This document shows, piece after piece, positions 37,448 through 45,887 of a stretch of 64,000 nucleotides of DNA (position 1 is its first letter; every line of letters begins with the position of its first letter). Source of the DNA: Flammeovirga pacifica (GTDB lineage Bacteria > Bacteroidota > Bacteroidia > Cytophagales > Flammeovirgaceae). The stretch is from the NCBI RefSeq assembly GCF_000807855.2, contig NZ_JRYR02000001.1, forward strand, positions 2,779,285 through 2,843,284, given 5' to 3'. Made by a program: the position numbers and the translations under genes. The notes below the pieces were generated by a model that saw only the letters and a list, made by a program, of their open reading frames with translations, had not been told where the DNA came from and did no database searches.

Positions 37448-39389
37448 TTATTAATCCACTTTTTTGTTCACCAAACCAATTAGGAAATATACTCCATAAA
37501 TTAGGGATGATTATTTTAAATGTACTCCCTTCATTAATTACAGACTCAACAGATATTTCTCCTCCTAATTTTTTTACAGCTTCTTGTACGATGTATAAGC
37601 CTAATCCAGAACCATAATTAATATCGGTAGCTCTATAGAACATATCAAAAACTTTATCTATATATTCTTTTTTTATACCAATACCATTATCCCTGACGAT
37701 TAAGATAAAATCAGCAGGTTCAACTACTGCTTTTATTTCTATCATAGGCTTGTAGGACTTACAAGTGAACTTAAATGCATTGGAAATAATATTATTTATA
37801 ATGACTTGTAATCTTGCTTGATCGCAATACAAAGGATTATTTTCTTCGACTTCAATATCAACAGACACTCTCTCAAACTCATTAATAAACTTATATTGAT
37901 CAAGTGTACTTTGTAAGAGCTCTTTAATGTTTACTTCGCTTGGTTTAAGCTCCATTCTATTGTTTCTAGAATAGTTTAGAATATCATGAATAAAGTTATC
38001 TAACTTAGTTAAACTTCTGTGTTGAAGTTTTAAATATTCTTTGACCTCTTCAAAAGTAGAGTCCAAACTTAATTCTATTAAACCTAATGCAGAAGTAATA
38101 GGTGCTCTCAAATCATGAGAAACTCTGTATACAAAATTATCAAGTTCTTTATTTGCTTTACTTAGCGCCTCATTCTTTTTAATTAGCTTTTCCTCGTCTT
38201 CTTTTCTATGAGTGATATTTTTTATAATACATAAATAGCCGATTGGATCATCAAAGGCATCTACTAAGAATGTTGTTCTCAGTTCCACCCATATTTTTTG
38301 ATCGTCTTTATCCAATATTTGTAATTCAAACAAATTATCTTTTTTCATCAAATCATTTACTGAAATAGAATCTGAACTCAATCCTTTTTTGTCTTTAAAA
38401 ATCAGATCAAACGTGCTATTCAATAAATAATTTTTAGGATATCCTGTTAAGTTAATCACCGCCTGATTAACGTAAGATATGTTACCTTCTAAATTCACAA
38501 CAAGTACACTATCTTGTACACCACTTAGAATATTAGATTGGAAGAATAATTTCTCATGATTAGAATGTTGTAAAGTAATGTCTCTACCGATGCTATAAAT
38601 AAATCCATTTTCTTTATTTCTAGAAATATCCCATTCAATATATCGATACTCCCCCCATTTTGTGCGGTATCTATTGATGTATGATTTTACAATTTTACCT
38701 TCATAAACATCTTGAAAAATCTTTAAGGATTCATTTACATCATCTACATGTAACCAATTCACAAAAGAATAAGATTTTAATTCTACAGTAGAATACCCTA
38801 AAATTCTTTCCCAACTTTTATTTAAGAACATATATTCCCACGACCCTGGATCAACTATAGCACATAAACTAATGGCATCTCTAAAAAAGGGTTTAAAAGT
38901 AACTTCATCTTCATCTATATAACCTTTCTTTATAGTACCTGGATTGTTATAGAGTCTTGTTGTGATTTTTTTCGGATTAATTAATGACTCTGCCATTAAT
39001 TTTATTTGTTGAGATGCATTGACATCTAACTCAATTCCGTTTTTAGGTATTAGTATAGATATGACACAGAATACTTCATTGGTTTGTGTATTTGCAACTG
39101 GTATACTGATTTGTCCTAATTGATTATTGGTAATATTTTTAGTTTTGTAAGCTCGGTGTATTAAAGAATCAAAATCAGGAACAGTTACATTCTTTTTTGA
39201 AAAACGGTTAACGCAATCATTAATATTTAATTGATTATCAATTCTACAAACCATTCCATAATATGCTTGCTGATATTCCATATAAATACTCAGAAGGTCT
39301 TCCATAATTTCTTTTGTATCCAAATTATGGTTATTACTTCTGATATTCAATCGTAATAAGTTATTATAGAATTTATCTTTATTAGTCAT
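37428..39389 (-). CDS. PAS-domain sensor histidine kinase
   Basis: 653 residues, soluble, with no membrane segments. The N-terminal ~150 residues look GAF-like (QQAYYGMVCRIDNQLNI...). A PAS domain with PAC tail covers about 165-275 (WEYMFLNKSWERILGYSTVELK, RYIEWDISRNKENGFIYSIGRDIT) and a second about 285-400 (LVVNLEGNISYVNQAVINLTGYPKN). HisKA follows with phospho-acceptor His425 (VSHDLRAPITSALGLIEL), then HATPase with N-box NNIISNAFKF, G1 DNGIGI and G2 GSGLGLYIV. No response regulator is adjacent, so it is an orphan kinase. It is convergent with the czc operon; control of that operon is possible but unproven. Confidence 0.9.
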   Translation of the reverse strand: MTNKDKFYNNLLRLNIRSNNHNLDTKEIMEDLLSIYMEYQQAYYGMVCRIDNQLNINDCVNRFSKKNVTVPDFDSLIHRAYKTKNITNNQLGQISIPVANTQTNEVFCVISILIPKNGIELDVNASQQIKLMAESLINPKKITTRLYNNPGTIKKGYIDEDEVTFKPFFRDAISLCAIVDPGSWEYMFLNKSWERILGYSTVELKSYSFVNWLHVDDVNESLKIFQDVYEGKIVKSYINRYRTKWGEYRYIEWDISRNKENGFIYSIGRDITLQHSNHEKLFFQSNILSGVQDSVLVVNLEGNISYVNQAVINLTGYPKNYLLNSTFDLIFKDKKGLSSDSISVNDLMKKDNLFELQILDKDDQKIWVELRTTFLVDAFDDPIGYLCIIKNITHRKEDEEKLIKKNEALSKANKELDNFVYRVSHDLRAPITSALGLIELSLDSTFEEVKEYLKLQHRSLTKLDNFIHDILNYSRNNRMELKPSEVNIKELLQSTLDQYKFINEFERVSVDIEVEENNPLYCDQARLQVIINNIISNAFKFTCKSYKPMIEIKAVVEPADFILIVRDNGIGIKKEYIDKVFDMFYRATDINYGSGLGLYIVQEAVKKLGGEISVESVINEGSTFKIIIPNLWSIFPNWFGEQKSGLIKKVRKN

Positions 39390-39502
39390 TCAAAGGTTTG
39401 ATTATTAGAAATATGATCACCAATCTTAACAATTTATAAAATACTCACCTCAAATCAAAAAGACTATTTCAGTTCCTTACATTTCATAAAACCTAATATA
39501 AC

Positions 39503-40084
39503 TTATTTAAGTTCATCCAAACTCTTTCTTAAAGGCTTTTGATTCATCGATTTAAAATTAGAAGGAGTCAAGCCAGTTGATTGTTTAAATTTTGAAGAAA
39601 GGTATTGTGAACTGCTATACCCTAAAATATCGGCTATCTGAGCAATTGTCAATTCATCATAAGATAAAAATTCTTTCACCTTTTCAATTTTTTGATGGTT
39701 CAAATATTTTTCAATCGTTATCCCTTCAACAGAAGAAAATAGAGTAGAAATTTTAGAGTAATCCATTCCTATTTCTTTTTGTAATTCAACTGATAAATTA
39801 TTTTTCCATATATCTTGATCAAGATGTTCAAATTTATGATGAATTACATTTTTCACTTTTTCAACAATTATTGATTGCTTATTGTCCAATAACTCAAAAC
39901 CTAAATCTTGCAAATCTTTTATAACAATTTCCTTTTGATTTGGTTGTAGAGGGAGTTGTAAATACGCTACACCAAGTTCAACTCTATCAAGCATTACATC
40001 ATTTTTTTCAAAAATATTCCATACTGCTTGGATACATCGGTTACACACCATGTTTTTGATTCTTAGGGTCAAGAGGTCGATCAT
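39503..40084 (-). CDS. AraC-family regulator with N-terminal heavy-metal-associated-like domain
   Basis: 193 residues. The first ~65 form a beta-alpha-beta-beta-alpha-beta pattern like HMA domains, with Met12-x-Cys14-x-x-Cys17 (KNMVCNRC) in place of the metal-binding GMxCxxC loop and the closing LGFEL. The C-terminal half is an AraC-type double helix-turn-helix (LTIAQIADILGYSSSQYLSSKFKQSTGLTPSNFK). Proteins of this build recur in Bacteroidota beside copper or other metal genes. Here it lies about 2.1 kb beyond the CzcA-type pump, separated by the kinase, so it is the best local candidate for a metal-responsive activator. Metal binding is inferred from the Cys pair. Confidence 0.85.
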   Translation of the reverse strand: MIDLLTLRIKNMVCNRCIQAVWNIFEKNDVMLDRVELGVAYLQLPLQPNQKEIVIKDLQDLGFELLDNKQSIIVEKVKNVIHHKFEHLDQDIWKNNLSVELQKEIGMDYSKISTLFSSVEGITIEKYLNHQKIEKVKEFLSYDELTIAQIADILGYSSSQYLSSKFKQSTGLTPSNFKSMNQKPLRKSLDELK

Positions 40085-40172
40085 TTGTGAATAATTATTG
40101 ATTTAAATACTGATTACAAACACTATTACATTGATAATCACAGAATAAAGGTAAGCTATTTCACGAAAAAAA

Positions 40173-40203
40173 TTGATTACTGATAATTTTCATCGTATTT
40201 TTG
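40173..40203 (+). promoter_or_regulatory. Promoter of trhP-ferredoxin
   Basis: TTG (40173-40175), a 20-bp spacer and TATTTTTG (40196-40203) fit the Bacteroidota housekeeping promoter (TTG, 17-23 bp, TAnnTTTG) in both boxes. The GTG start lies 27 nt downstream. Confidence 0.7.
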
Positions 40204-40230
40204 CAAACCGAATTTTAAAATAAACGAAAA

Positions 40231-41511
40231 GTGGAGCATAAATTTACAAAACCTGCAACAAAACGTCCAGTAGAACTAATGGCGCCTGCAGGCGGATTTG
40301 ACTCAATGATGGCTGCCATCCAAGGCGGTGCTGACTCTATATATTTTGGGGTAGAACAGCTCAATATGAGAGCTCGTGCCTCTATGAACTTTACTCTTGA
40401 TGATCTTGAGGAAGTAGCGCGTATCTGTACTGAAAATGGTGTAAGATCATACCTTACTTTAAACACAATTATCTATGAGCACGATTTATCTATCATGCGT
40501 AGAGTAGTTGATCGTGTAAAAGAATCAGGTATTACTGCTATCATCGCTTCTGATCAAGCTGTAATTGCTTATGCTTTTAGAGTAGGTGTTGAAGTACACA
40601 TCTCAACGCAAGTAAACATTACAAACGCTGAAACTGTACGTTTCTACGCCACTTTTGCCGATGTAATGGTACTATCAAGAGAGCTTTCAATGGTTCAAAT
40701 GAAAACGATTTGTGATACTATCAAAAATGAAAATATCACTGGTCCTTCAGGAGAGTTAGTAGAAGTAGAAGTATTTGCTCACGGTGCATTGTGTATGGCT
40801 GTTTCTGGTAAGTGTTACTTATCATTACATACGCAAAACTCTTCTGCCAATAGAGGTGCTTGTGTTCAAAACTGTAGAAGAAAATATAAAGTAATCGATA
40901 TCGAAGACGGTCACGAATTAGAAATCGATAACGAATACATCATGTCTCCTGAAGATTTATGTACTATTGACTTCTTGGATCAATTACTTGATACAGGTGT
41001 AAAAGTATTAAAAATCGAAGGACGTGGTAAAGGCCCTGAATACGTAAAAACTGTTGCTCAATGCTACAGAGAAGCTATTGATAGCTACTTTGAAGGGACT
41101 TACACTAAAGAAAAAGGCGAACAGTGGAAAGAACGTATGACAGAAGTTTACAACCGTGGATTCTGGGGTGGTTACTACCTTGGTCAAGAAATGGGTAAAT
41201 GGACTGATCAGCACGGATCGAAAGCCAAGACTAGAAAAGTATTCTTAGGAAATGGTCGTCGTTACTTCAAAAATATTCAGGTAGCAGAATTCCAGTTGGA
41301 AACTCAGAAAGTAAAAGTAGGTGATAAACTTTTAATTACTGGACCAACTACTGGAGTTGTTGAAACTGTTGTTGAAGAACTACATGTAAATGATGAAGGT
41401 AAAAAAGATGTAGCCGTAAAAGGCGATATTTTCAGTATCAAATTGGATACACAAATCCGTCCTTCAGATAAGTTATATAAACTAGTGGATGCAGAAACTG
41501 TAGAAGCTTAA
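40231..41511 (+). CDS. trhP: tRNA 5-hydroxyuridine modification protein TrhP (peptidase U32 family)
   Basis: 426 residues from a GTG start, chosen because PVELMAPAGGFDSMMAAIQGGADSIYFG begins soon after it, as in the family. The U32 signature is complete: FAHGALCMAVSGKC ... NRGACVQNCR, with Cys188, Cys195, Cys211 and Cys215 placed to hold an iron-sulfur cluster. E. coli TrhP (YegQ) hydroxylates U34 of tRNA using prephenate-derived chemistry, and the name 'peptidase' is historical. It is followed after 16 nt by a ferredoxin gene that probably serves it. Confidence 0.88.
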   Translation: MEHKFTKPATKRPVELMAPAGGFDSMMAAIQGGADSIYFGVEQLNMRARASMNFTLDDLEEVARICTENGVRSYLTLNTIIYEHDLSIMRRVVDRVKESGITAIIASDQAVIAYAFRVGVEVHISTQVNITNAETVRFYATFADVMVLSRELSMVQMKTICDTIKNENITGPSGELVEVEVFAHGALCMAVSGKCYLSLHTQNSSANRGACVQNCRRKYKVIDIEDGHELEIDNEYIMSPEDLCTIDFLDQLLDTGVKVLKIEGRGKGPEYVKTVAQCYREAIDSYFEGTYTKEKGEQWKERMTEVYNRGFWGGYYLGQEMGKWTDQHGSKAKTRKVFLGNGRRYFKNIQVAEFQLETQKVKVGDKLLITGPTTGVVETVVEELHVNDEGKKDVAVKGDIFSIKLDTQIRPSDKLYKLVDAETVEA

Positions 41512-41527
41512 TTCGTCAAAAACGATT

Positions 41528-41761
41528 ATGAGTAAAATTACAATTACGCATCAACGAAATAAATGCATTGGATGTAACTACTGTGTGGAGTTTGCTCCTG
41601 ACAGATGGGTGATGTCTAAAAGAGATGGTAAAGCTACTTTAGTGGGTGGAGTTAATAAAAAAGGCTTCTACTCTACAAAAGTTAGCCCCATTGAACTTGA
41701 TGAAAACATAAAGGCGGCAGAAGCTTGTCCTGTTAAAATCATAAAAGTCAAAGAGTTTTAA
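41528..41761 (+). CDS. Single-cluster [4Fe-4S] ferredoxin
   Basis: A 77-residue electron carrier with Cys13-x-x-Cys16-x-x-Cys19 (KCIGCNYC) and a distant Cys67-Pro (AEACPVKII), the pattern of one-cluster bacterial ferredoxins. It is co-transcribed with trhP, 16 nt behind it and ending at a strong terminator. It is likely the electron donor or cluster partner of TrhP, which is inference from the pairing. Confidence 0.9.
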   Translation: MSKITITHQRNKCIGCNYCVEFAPDRWVMSKRDGKATLVGGVNKKGFYSTKVSPIELDENIKAAEACPVKIIKVKEF

Positions 41762-41781
41762 TCATTACTTATTGACAATTT

Positions 41782-41817
41782 AAAAAGGTGAATATCTTAT
41801 GGATATTCACCTTTTTT
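41782..41817. terminator. Terminator of trhP-ferredoxin
   Basis: A 15-bp perfect stem (aaaaaggtgaatatc / gatattcacctttt...) with a 5-nt loop and tracts on both sides, between convergent genes. Confidence 0.93.
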
Positions 41818-41855
41818 ATTAACATCTTATTTTTAATCGGTATATACTTAATAAG

Positions 41856-42254
41856 TTACTTCCATATAAATACTTTAGGTTCTAATTGAAGAACACTTGC
41901 TTCTGTACCAAATTGTTCTTTCATATTTGAATGGATTTGACGAACAGATTCATCAAATTTTATTTCACTTATATATCTAGAATTTTGAAGGTCCAATTGC
42001 CTTAAAGTACTATTCCTTTTAGTGCTATTCATCTCTTTTTTTAGTAGATCTACAGCTTTCAGCCCTCCTCTATTATTTTTATTATTATAAGAATATAACT
42101 CCTTTGAGAATTTAGACATCTGGGTATAACTTGTTTCTAAAGTAATCTCTTTTGCTAATGTTCTTTCTTTTGATGAAGCTGAAATAACATCTTGTGCATT
42201 ACTTTTGAAAGTACAAACTACAAGCAATAATGAGAATAGGAATAAGTTTTTCAT
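41856..42254 (-). CDS. Small exported protein of the putative AraC regulon
   Basis: 132 residues, not recognised. A clear signal peptide (MKNLFLFSLLLVVCTFKSN-AQ) is followed by a mostly helical, Lys/Ser/Asn-rich mature part (LAKEITLETSYTQMSKFSKEL, LKAVDLLKKEMNS) ending VFIWK. It has no cysteine pair or known domain. Its promoter carries the same repeat pair and spacing as the DcaP-like porin and the serine hydrolase, so it is probably expressed together with them. The product is likely periplasmic or secreted. Confidence 0.65.
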   Translation of the reverse strand: MKNLFLFSLLLVVCTFKSNAQDVISASSKERTLAKEITLETSYTQMSKFSKELYSYNNKNNRGGLKAVDLLKKEMNSTKRNSTLRQLDLQNSRYISEIKFDESVRQIHSNMKEQFGTEASVLQLEPKVFIWK

Positions 42255-42310
42255 TTTATGTAATTATTAGATTGAAAATTGATATGTTTTTTACTCTTAT
42301 TAGTATGTTA

Positions 42311-42367
42311 CAAATATCATGAATGGGCACTCAAATCATTTACATAATATTGTTGAGTATTTGTACA
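42311..42367 (-). promoter_or_regulatory. AraC-type operator/promoter of the small exported protein
   Basis: Read on the minus strand: a distal repeat TGTACAAATACTCA (42367-42354), a proximal repeat TATGTAAATGATTTGAG (42346-42330) beginning exactly 21 bp later, and a -7-like GATATTTG (42318-42311) beginning exactly 28 bp after the proximal repeat. The start codon follows 56 nt on. No -33 TTG is at the usual place, which suits an activator-dependent promoter. Confidence 0.65.
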
Positions 42368-42379
42368 TTATGATCAAAA

Positions 42380-43597
42380 TTAAAAATCAAACTTTGTCAT
42401 AAGCTGTATTCTATTTGCTACCCCAAAACTACTATTTGCAGTTCTTTGAGAACCTCGCATATATTCTATACCTGTAGAAAAATATTTAAGTGGCTGCCAA
42501 ATTAGATTGACATGTGTTATACCTCCTGCTTTCAAAGCAAATGGATCTCTCGAATCAGGAATATCCATCAGCCAGCCATATGCATAAGATAAATTCGACG
42601 ACCATTTTTCATTCCAATTATGGGTGTAACCTACCAAAGCCGAAAATGATTTCATAGCCACCAATTGGCCTTCTTGGTTAAGAACTGCATTGGCATTACT
42701 TCCTATAAATGCCAAAATATTTTCTCCTGAACCTATACCGTAATTCACATTCCAAGAAATTCTATTTTTTCTATCAATTTGTTGAACACCACCAAAAACA
42801 ACATCTAATTGTGGTGTAGAAGCACTCACTCCCTCAGGACCACCTGTCCAATTTAATTGAGCTGCACTTGCTCCAAAAAACAGTTTTGTATCTTTTTTAT
42901 TGTAAGCAAACTTTAGAGAAATTAAAGGAAGTTGTGCTTGAGCTACTCCATTTAATTCATTGGGATTTTCGATACCCATGTTTTCTAAATACTCTATACT
43001 AGCACCGAACATCCAATGCTTATTAATATTTTTTTCATACCTAATTTGATTAGAACGTCCTCCAAATAAAGCGTCGCCAGCGGCAAAATCTATAATAAAA
43101 GGTAGTGTTTCTAAAAACGTAAGGTTTGTCCAAGTTTGTCCAAAAGTGAAATTACCTACTTTAACATAAGCATGTCTCATTCTAAATTGAGTACCTGTGG
43201 CAGAGAAAAAGTCTCCTTCTACAAACATTTGTACAGGGGTATTATTCACTTTACTTCTAACATCTAAATTAATTCGAGTTTCTTTAGAGAAAAAGCTCAC
43301 ATACCCCGTACTTCCATAATCAGCTTCCCCTTGTACAGGAATTGTGGACATTAAGAATTGGGTTTTATCTCTTGTTCCATTCATATCATAGACGAAATCA
43401 TTTTTCATGTATCCCCCAATTTTCATCCTAACATTTCCTTTTCCTGTCATAGGCCAAGAACCTGGAAAAGTAGGATCTTCCATTTTGGTTTCACTATCAC
43501 CATTATTTTTAGAAACCTGATCTGAAATAAAACCTTGAGCAAATAAATTCCCTGCCATCATCAAAAAAGCAAGGATGAATAGTTGAGTAGTTTTCAT
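42380..43597 (-). CDS. DcaP-like outer-membrane porin
   Basis: 405 residues with signal peptide (ending LFAQ). The mature start has an N-terminal linker, then GKGNVRMKIGGYMKNDFVYDMN and VSFFSKETRINLDVRS, which match the trimeric DcaP family; Acinetobacter DcaP passes dicarboxylates and other negatively charged compounds. The barrel ends ...NRIQLMTKFDF with a terminal Phe. It has its own promoter with the shared AraC-type repeats. The family call is by motif resemblance, and the transported compound is unknown. Confidence 0.75.
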   Translation of the reverse strand: MKTTQLFILAFLMMAGNLFAQGFISDQVSKNNGDSETKMEDPTFPGSWPMTGKGNVRMKIGGYMKNDFVYDMNGTRDKTQFLMSTIPVQGEADYGSTGYVSFFSKETRINLDVRSKVNNTPVQMFVEGDFFSATGTQFRMRHAYVKVGNFTFGQTWTNLTFLETLPFIIDFAAGDALFGGRSNQIRYEKNINKHWMFGASIEYLENMGIENPNELNGVAQAQLPLISLKFAYNKKDTKLFFGASAAQLNWTGGPEGVSASTPQLDVVFGGVQQIDRKNRISWNVNYGIGSGENILAFIGSNANAVLNQEGQLVAMKSFSALVGYTHNWNEKWSSNLSYAYGWLMDIPDSRDPFALKAGGITHVNLIWQPLKYFSTGIEYMRGSQRTANSSFGVANRIQLMTKFDF

Positions 43598-43681
43598 AAA
43601 ATAGCATTTAAATATTTCTGTAATCGAGTTGTAAGGATATTAGAAGGTGAAAACAGCACACCCTTTTTAAATATCACATTA

Positions 43682-43738
43682 CAAAACTACATAGAACACG
43701 CCTCAAACATTTGCACATTATTATTTAAGAATGGCACA
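43682..43738 (-). promoter_or_regulatory. AraC-type operator/promoter of the DcaP-like porin
   Basis: On the minus strand: distal TGTGCCATTCTTAAA (43738-43724), proximal TGTGCAAATGTTTGAG (43717-43702) 21 bp later, and the perfect -7 box TAGTTTTG (43689-43682) 28 bp after the start of the proximal repeat. The start codon follows after 84 nt. Spacing is identical to the other two members. Confidence 0.7.
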
Positions 43739-43788
43739 AAAAGTTCATTTCTATTTTAAAGGATTTTTCAAAAATCAGATCATAAAAA

Positions 43789-43830
43789 AAGAGGCTTCAT
43801 CCTAGTACAAATACTAGAACAAAACCTCTT
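43789..43830 (-). terminator. Terminator after the hydrolase fragment
   Basis: On the minus strand the outer stem AAGAGG/CCTCTT and inner stem CTAGT/ACTAG are joined by a run that pairs throughout if G-U pairs are allowed, giving a 17-bp stem followed by T7. It ends the hydrolase-pseudogene transcript. Confidence 0.8.
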
Positions 43831-43861
43831 GTGTGTTCCTATTTCAATTTTAAAATCACTT

Positions 43862-44294
43862 TTATTCTACCACTTCATACAAACCAGAATTAGCAATCTG
43901 ACGTGCATATCTATGAATTAAAGCATCAGAAACATTGGCAGAGAAAAAGACAATCACCAAATCTTTTTTTAGGAGAAACATAAAACCCTCGACTTTGTAA
44001 ACCTGATTTCCAGAAATCCTCATCAGGAAATACTGCATCCCACTGTCTTGCATTGGAAATTACATTATCAACTCCCAATTGATCAATGAATATTGGATCA
44101 TCAAAACCTTTTGATCTTGCTCCTATTTGAATTAGATTATTAATTTCAGTGAAAACCTGCTTTTGGGTAAAAGAGAATTCCTTGATCTGAGTTCTGTAAT
44201 AATCTCCTTTTGTTTCATGGATATTCGTTCCTTGTGCATAAACTTGTGCCATAACTGATCCGGCTAACAATAATGATATAATTATTTTTTTCAT
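43862..44294 (-). pseudogene. Truncated, frameshifted copy of the neighbouring serine hydrolase
   Basis: A signal peptide (MKKIIISLLLAGSVMAQVYA) is joined to a short stretch equivalent only to the C-terminal ~100 residues of the complete hydrolase next door; the catalytic S-x-x-K part is missing. The tail is split over two frames: NARQWDAVFPDEDFWKSG...YVSPKK in one, then KDLVIVFFSANVSD...IANSGLYE in another. The switch is at a run of seven A (plus-strand T-run 43964-43970), where six would restore the frame. Over about 58 aligned residues slightly more than half are identical to the intact gene, so the copy is old. It lies 39 nt behind the complete gene. It is either a decaying duplicate or, if the run is a read error, a small intact secreted protein. 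Confidence 0.8.
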
Positions 44295-44333
44295 TTTAAT
44301 TTTCAAAAGATGAATGTTATATCCTTTGCTTGA

Positions 44334-45653
44334 TTACTCGAATAATCCTGAATCAGCAATTGTACGAACAAAACGATGTAATGAGTGATCTTGAACTGCA
44401 GTTGACATATATACAATTACAAGGTCTTTAGAAGGTGATACATAAAGTCCCTGCGTCTGCATTCCACCTTTCCACATATCACCGTCAGGCCATATCACAT
44501 CCCATTGACGAGAGTTTCCTAAGAAAGTAGGTTGACCTCCTTCAAGCCAATCAGCGAATACAGGACCATCTTCTCCAGCCATCAAAAACTCATGTGATCT
44601 CATATCTTCATGAATACGGTTTAAAGTTTCGTCTGTCACAATTTGCTCATCAGAAACCTTGTCCCAGCTTGGTGTGTATAACATTCCAAATCTAGCCATA
44701 TCTCTCATTCTACTACCAAGTACACCATGAGCAAGTGCTACACCATCAGGTGTTGTTTGTACTTGCATCGGTCCTTCTACTCCCATTTTTGACCATACCA
44801 TTTTATCAAACAGTTGACTCCATCTTTCGCCTGTTACCGCTTCAACTAAGAAAACTAAAGCTTCAGTATGTGCAGAGGCATACACAAACTTTTTACCTGA
44901 TCCTTCTCCTGGATTGGCACTTGCTAATACATCAATTAATTTTTCAACCTTACCGTTGTACTCCTGACCAAATTCAGCCATATACAGACGGTGTGCATGG
45001 GAATTAGGTTCTGGGCGAGTGGCTGCAGTGTCATCAATATCAAGACCTGAATCCATATGTAATACTTGTTTTACAGTCACATTTTCCCAAGATGAACCTT
45101 TAAATTCTTCAACATAATCGGAAATAGGACGTGTATCGTCAATTTTACCTTGGTTGATCAATAATTCTACAAGAAGTGCTGCTGTTGGTTTGGCACAAGA
45201 CATCCAAGCGTGGCTATCAGATGGTCGCATTCCTGGGTAAGATTCATAAACAATGTTTCCTTTATGGATAACTAAATATCCTTGTGATCGAAATTCAGGT
45301 TCAGCTAAAAACTGATCAAGCGTCTTTTTACCAGAAGAAATAGTTTCAGCTTCAATTGCTCCAATTTCTGGCATTAATGATTCTTCCAAAGGTTTTGTTG
45401 TCTTACGTCTAGGAATAATTGCTGTTGGTAAGAATTCTGAAGTTCTCATTTGGAAATAAAGTGATTCATCTCCACCCATCAACCATGTATTAAATGGTGT
45501 CGAAATTGCGTGTTCAGCATCTTCTTTTGGAAATCCATTAACTCGTTCAACGATAGGTGTTTTTTTAATTTCCTCGAAAGGTTTTGCGTCTTGAGCTTGT
45601 GATTGTAAAAGAGTAGAACCTAATAACAATGATGATAATAATAGCTTTTTCAT
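44334..45653 (-). CDS. Exported serine hydrolase, class C beta-lactamase/esterase fold
   Basis: 439 residues. The signal peptide ends at SQAQ (21). The beta-lactamase (PF00144) domain has nucleophile Ser152 and Lys155 (S-C-A-K), and Tyr258 in Y-A-S in place of Y-x-N. The third region is weakly conserved (AHGVLGSRMRDMARFG). The fold is shared by esterases, D-aminopeptidases and class C beta-lactamases; the altered second motif and Bacteroidota setting favour an esterase or amidase. It is likely periplasmic. The promoter has the AraC-type repeats, and the likely regulator is the gene directly upstream. Confidence 0.88.
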   Translation of the reverse strand: MKKLLLSSLLLGSTLLQSQAQDAKPFEEIKKTPIVERVNGFPKEDAEHAISTPFNTWLMGGDESLYFQMRTSEFLPTAIIPRRKTTKPLEESLMPEIGAIEAETISSGKKTLDQFLAEPEFRSQGYLVIHKGNIVYESYPGMRPSDSHAWMSCAKPTAALLVELLINQGKIDDTRPISDYVEEFKGSSWENVTVKQVLHMDSGLDIDDTAATRPEPNSHAHRLYMAEFGQEYNGKVEKLIDVLASANPGEGSGKKFVYASAHTEALVFLVEAVTGERWSQLFDKMVWSKMGVEGPMQVQTTPDGVALAHGVLGSRMRDMARFGMLYTPSWDKVSDEQIVTDETLNRIHEDMRSHEFLMAGEDGPVFADWLEGGQPTFLGNSRQWDVIWPDGDMWKGGMQTQGLYVSPSKDLVIVYMSTAVQDHSLHRFVRTIADSGLFE

Positions 45654-45717
45654 TTTGATTAATTTGTATTTAATTAGATTGATTATTAGCGAGTTGTATT
45701 ACTCACTGTTGATGATA

Positions 45718-45774
45718 CAAATATCATGGATCGCTACTCTAATCATTGGCACAAAACAACAACGAATTTGCATG
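45718..45774 (-). promoter_or_regulatory. AraC-type operator/promoter of the serine hydrolase
   Basis: On the minus strand: distal CATGCAAATTCGTTG (45774-45760), proximal TGTGCCAATGATTAGAG (45753-45737) beginning 21 bp later, and a -7-like GATATTTG (45725-45718) 28 bp after the start of the proximal repeat. The start codon follows after 64 nt. Confidence 0.7.
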
Positions 45775-45832
45775 ATCTTATCAAATAGCTTTTTACTACT
45801 TTTTAGAGCGTTAGAATCTTTTGGATTATAAA

Positions 45833-45868
45833 AAAAGCCATTGCATTCTATAAAATGCAATGGCTTTT
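45833..45868 (-). terminator. Terminator of the AraC regulator gene
   Basis: A stem of 14-15 bp (aaagccattgcatt / aatgcaatggcttt) with a 6-nt loop and a T-tract on the minus strand, 20 nt after the stop. Confidence 0.9.
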
Positions 45869-45887
45869 AATCTATATTTTTGATGAT

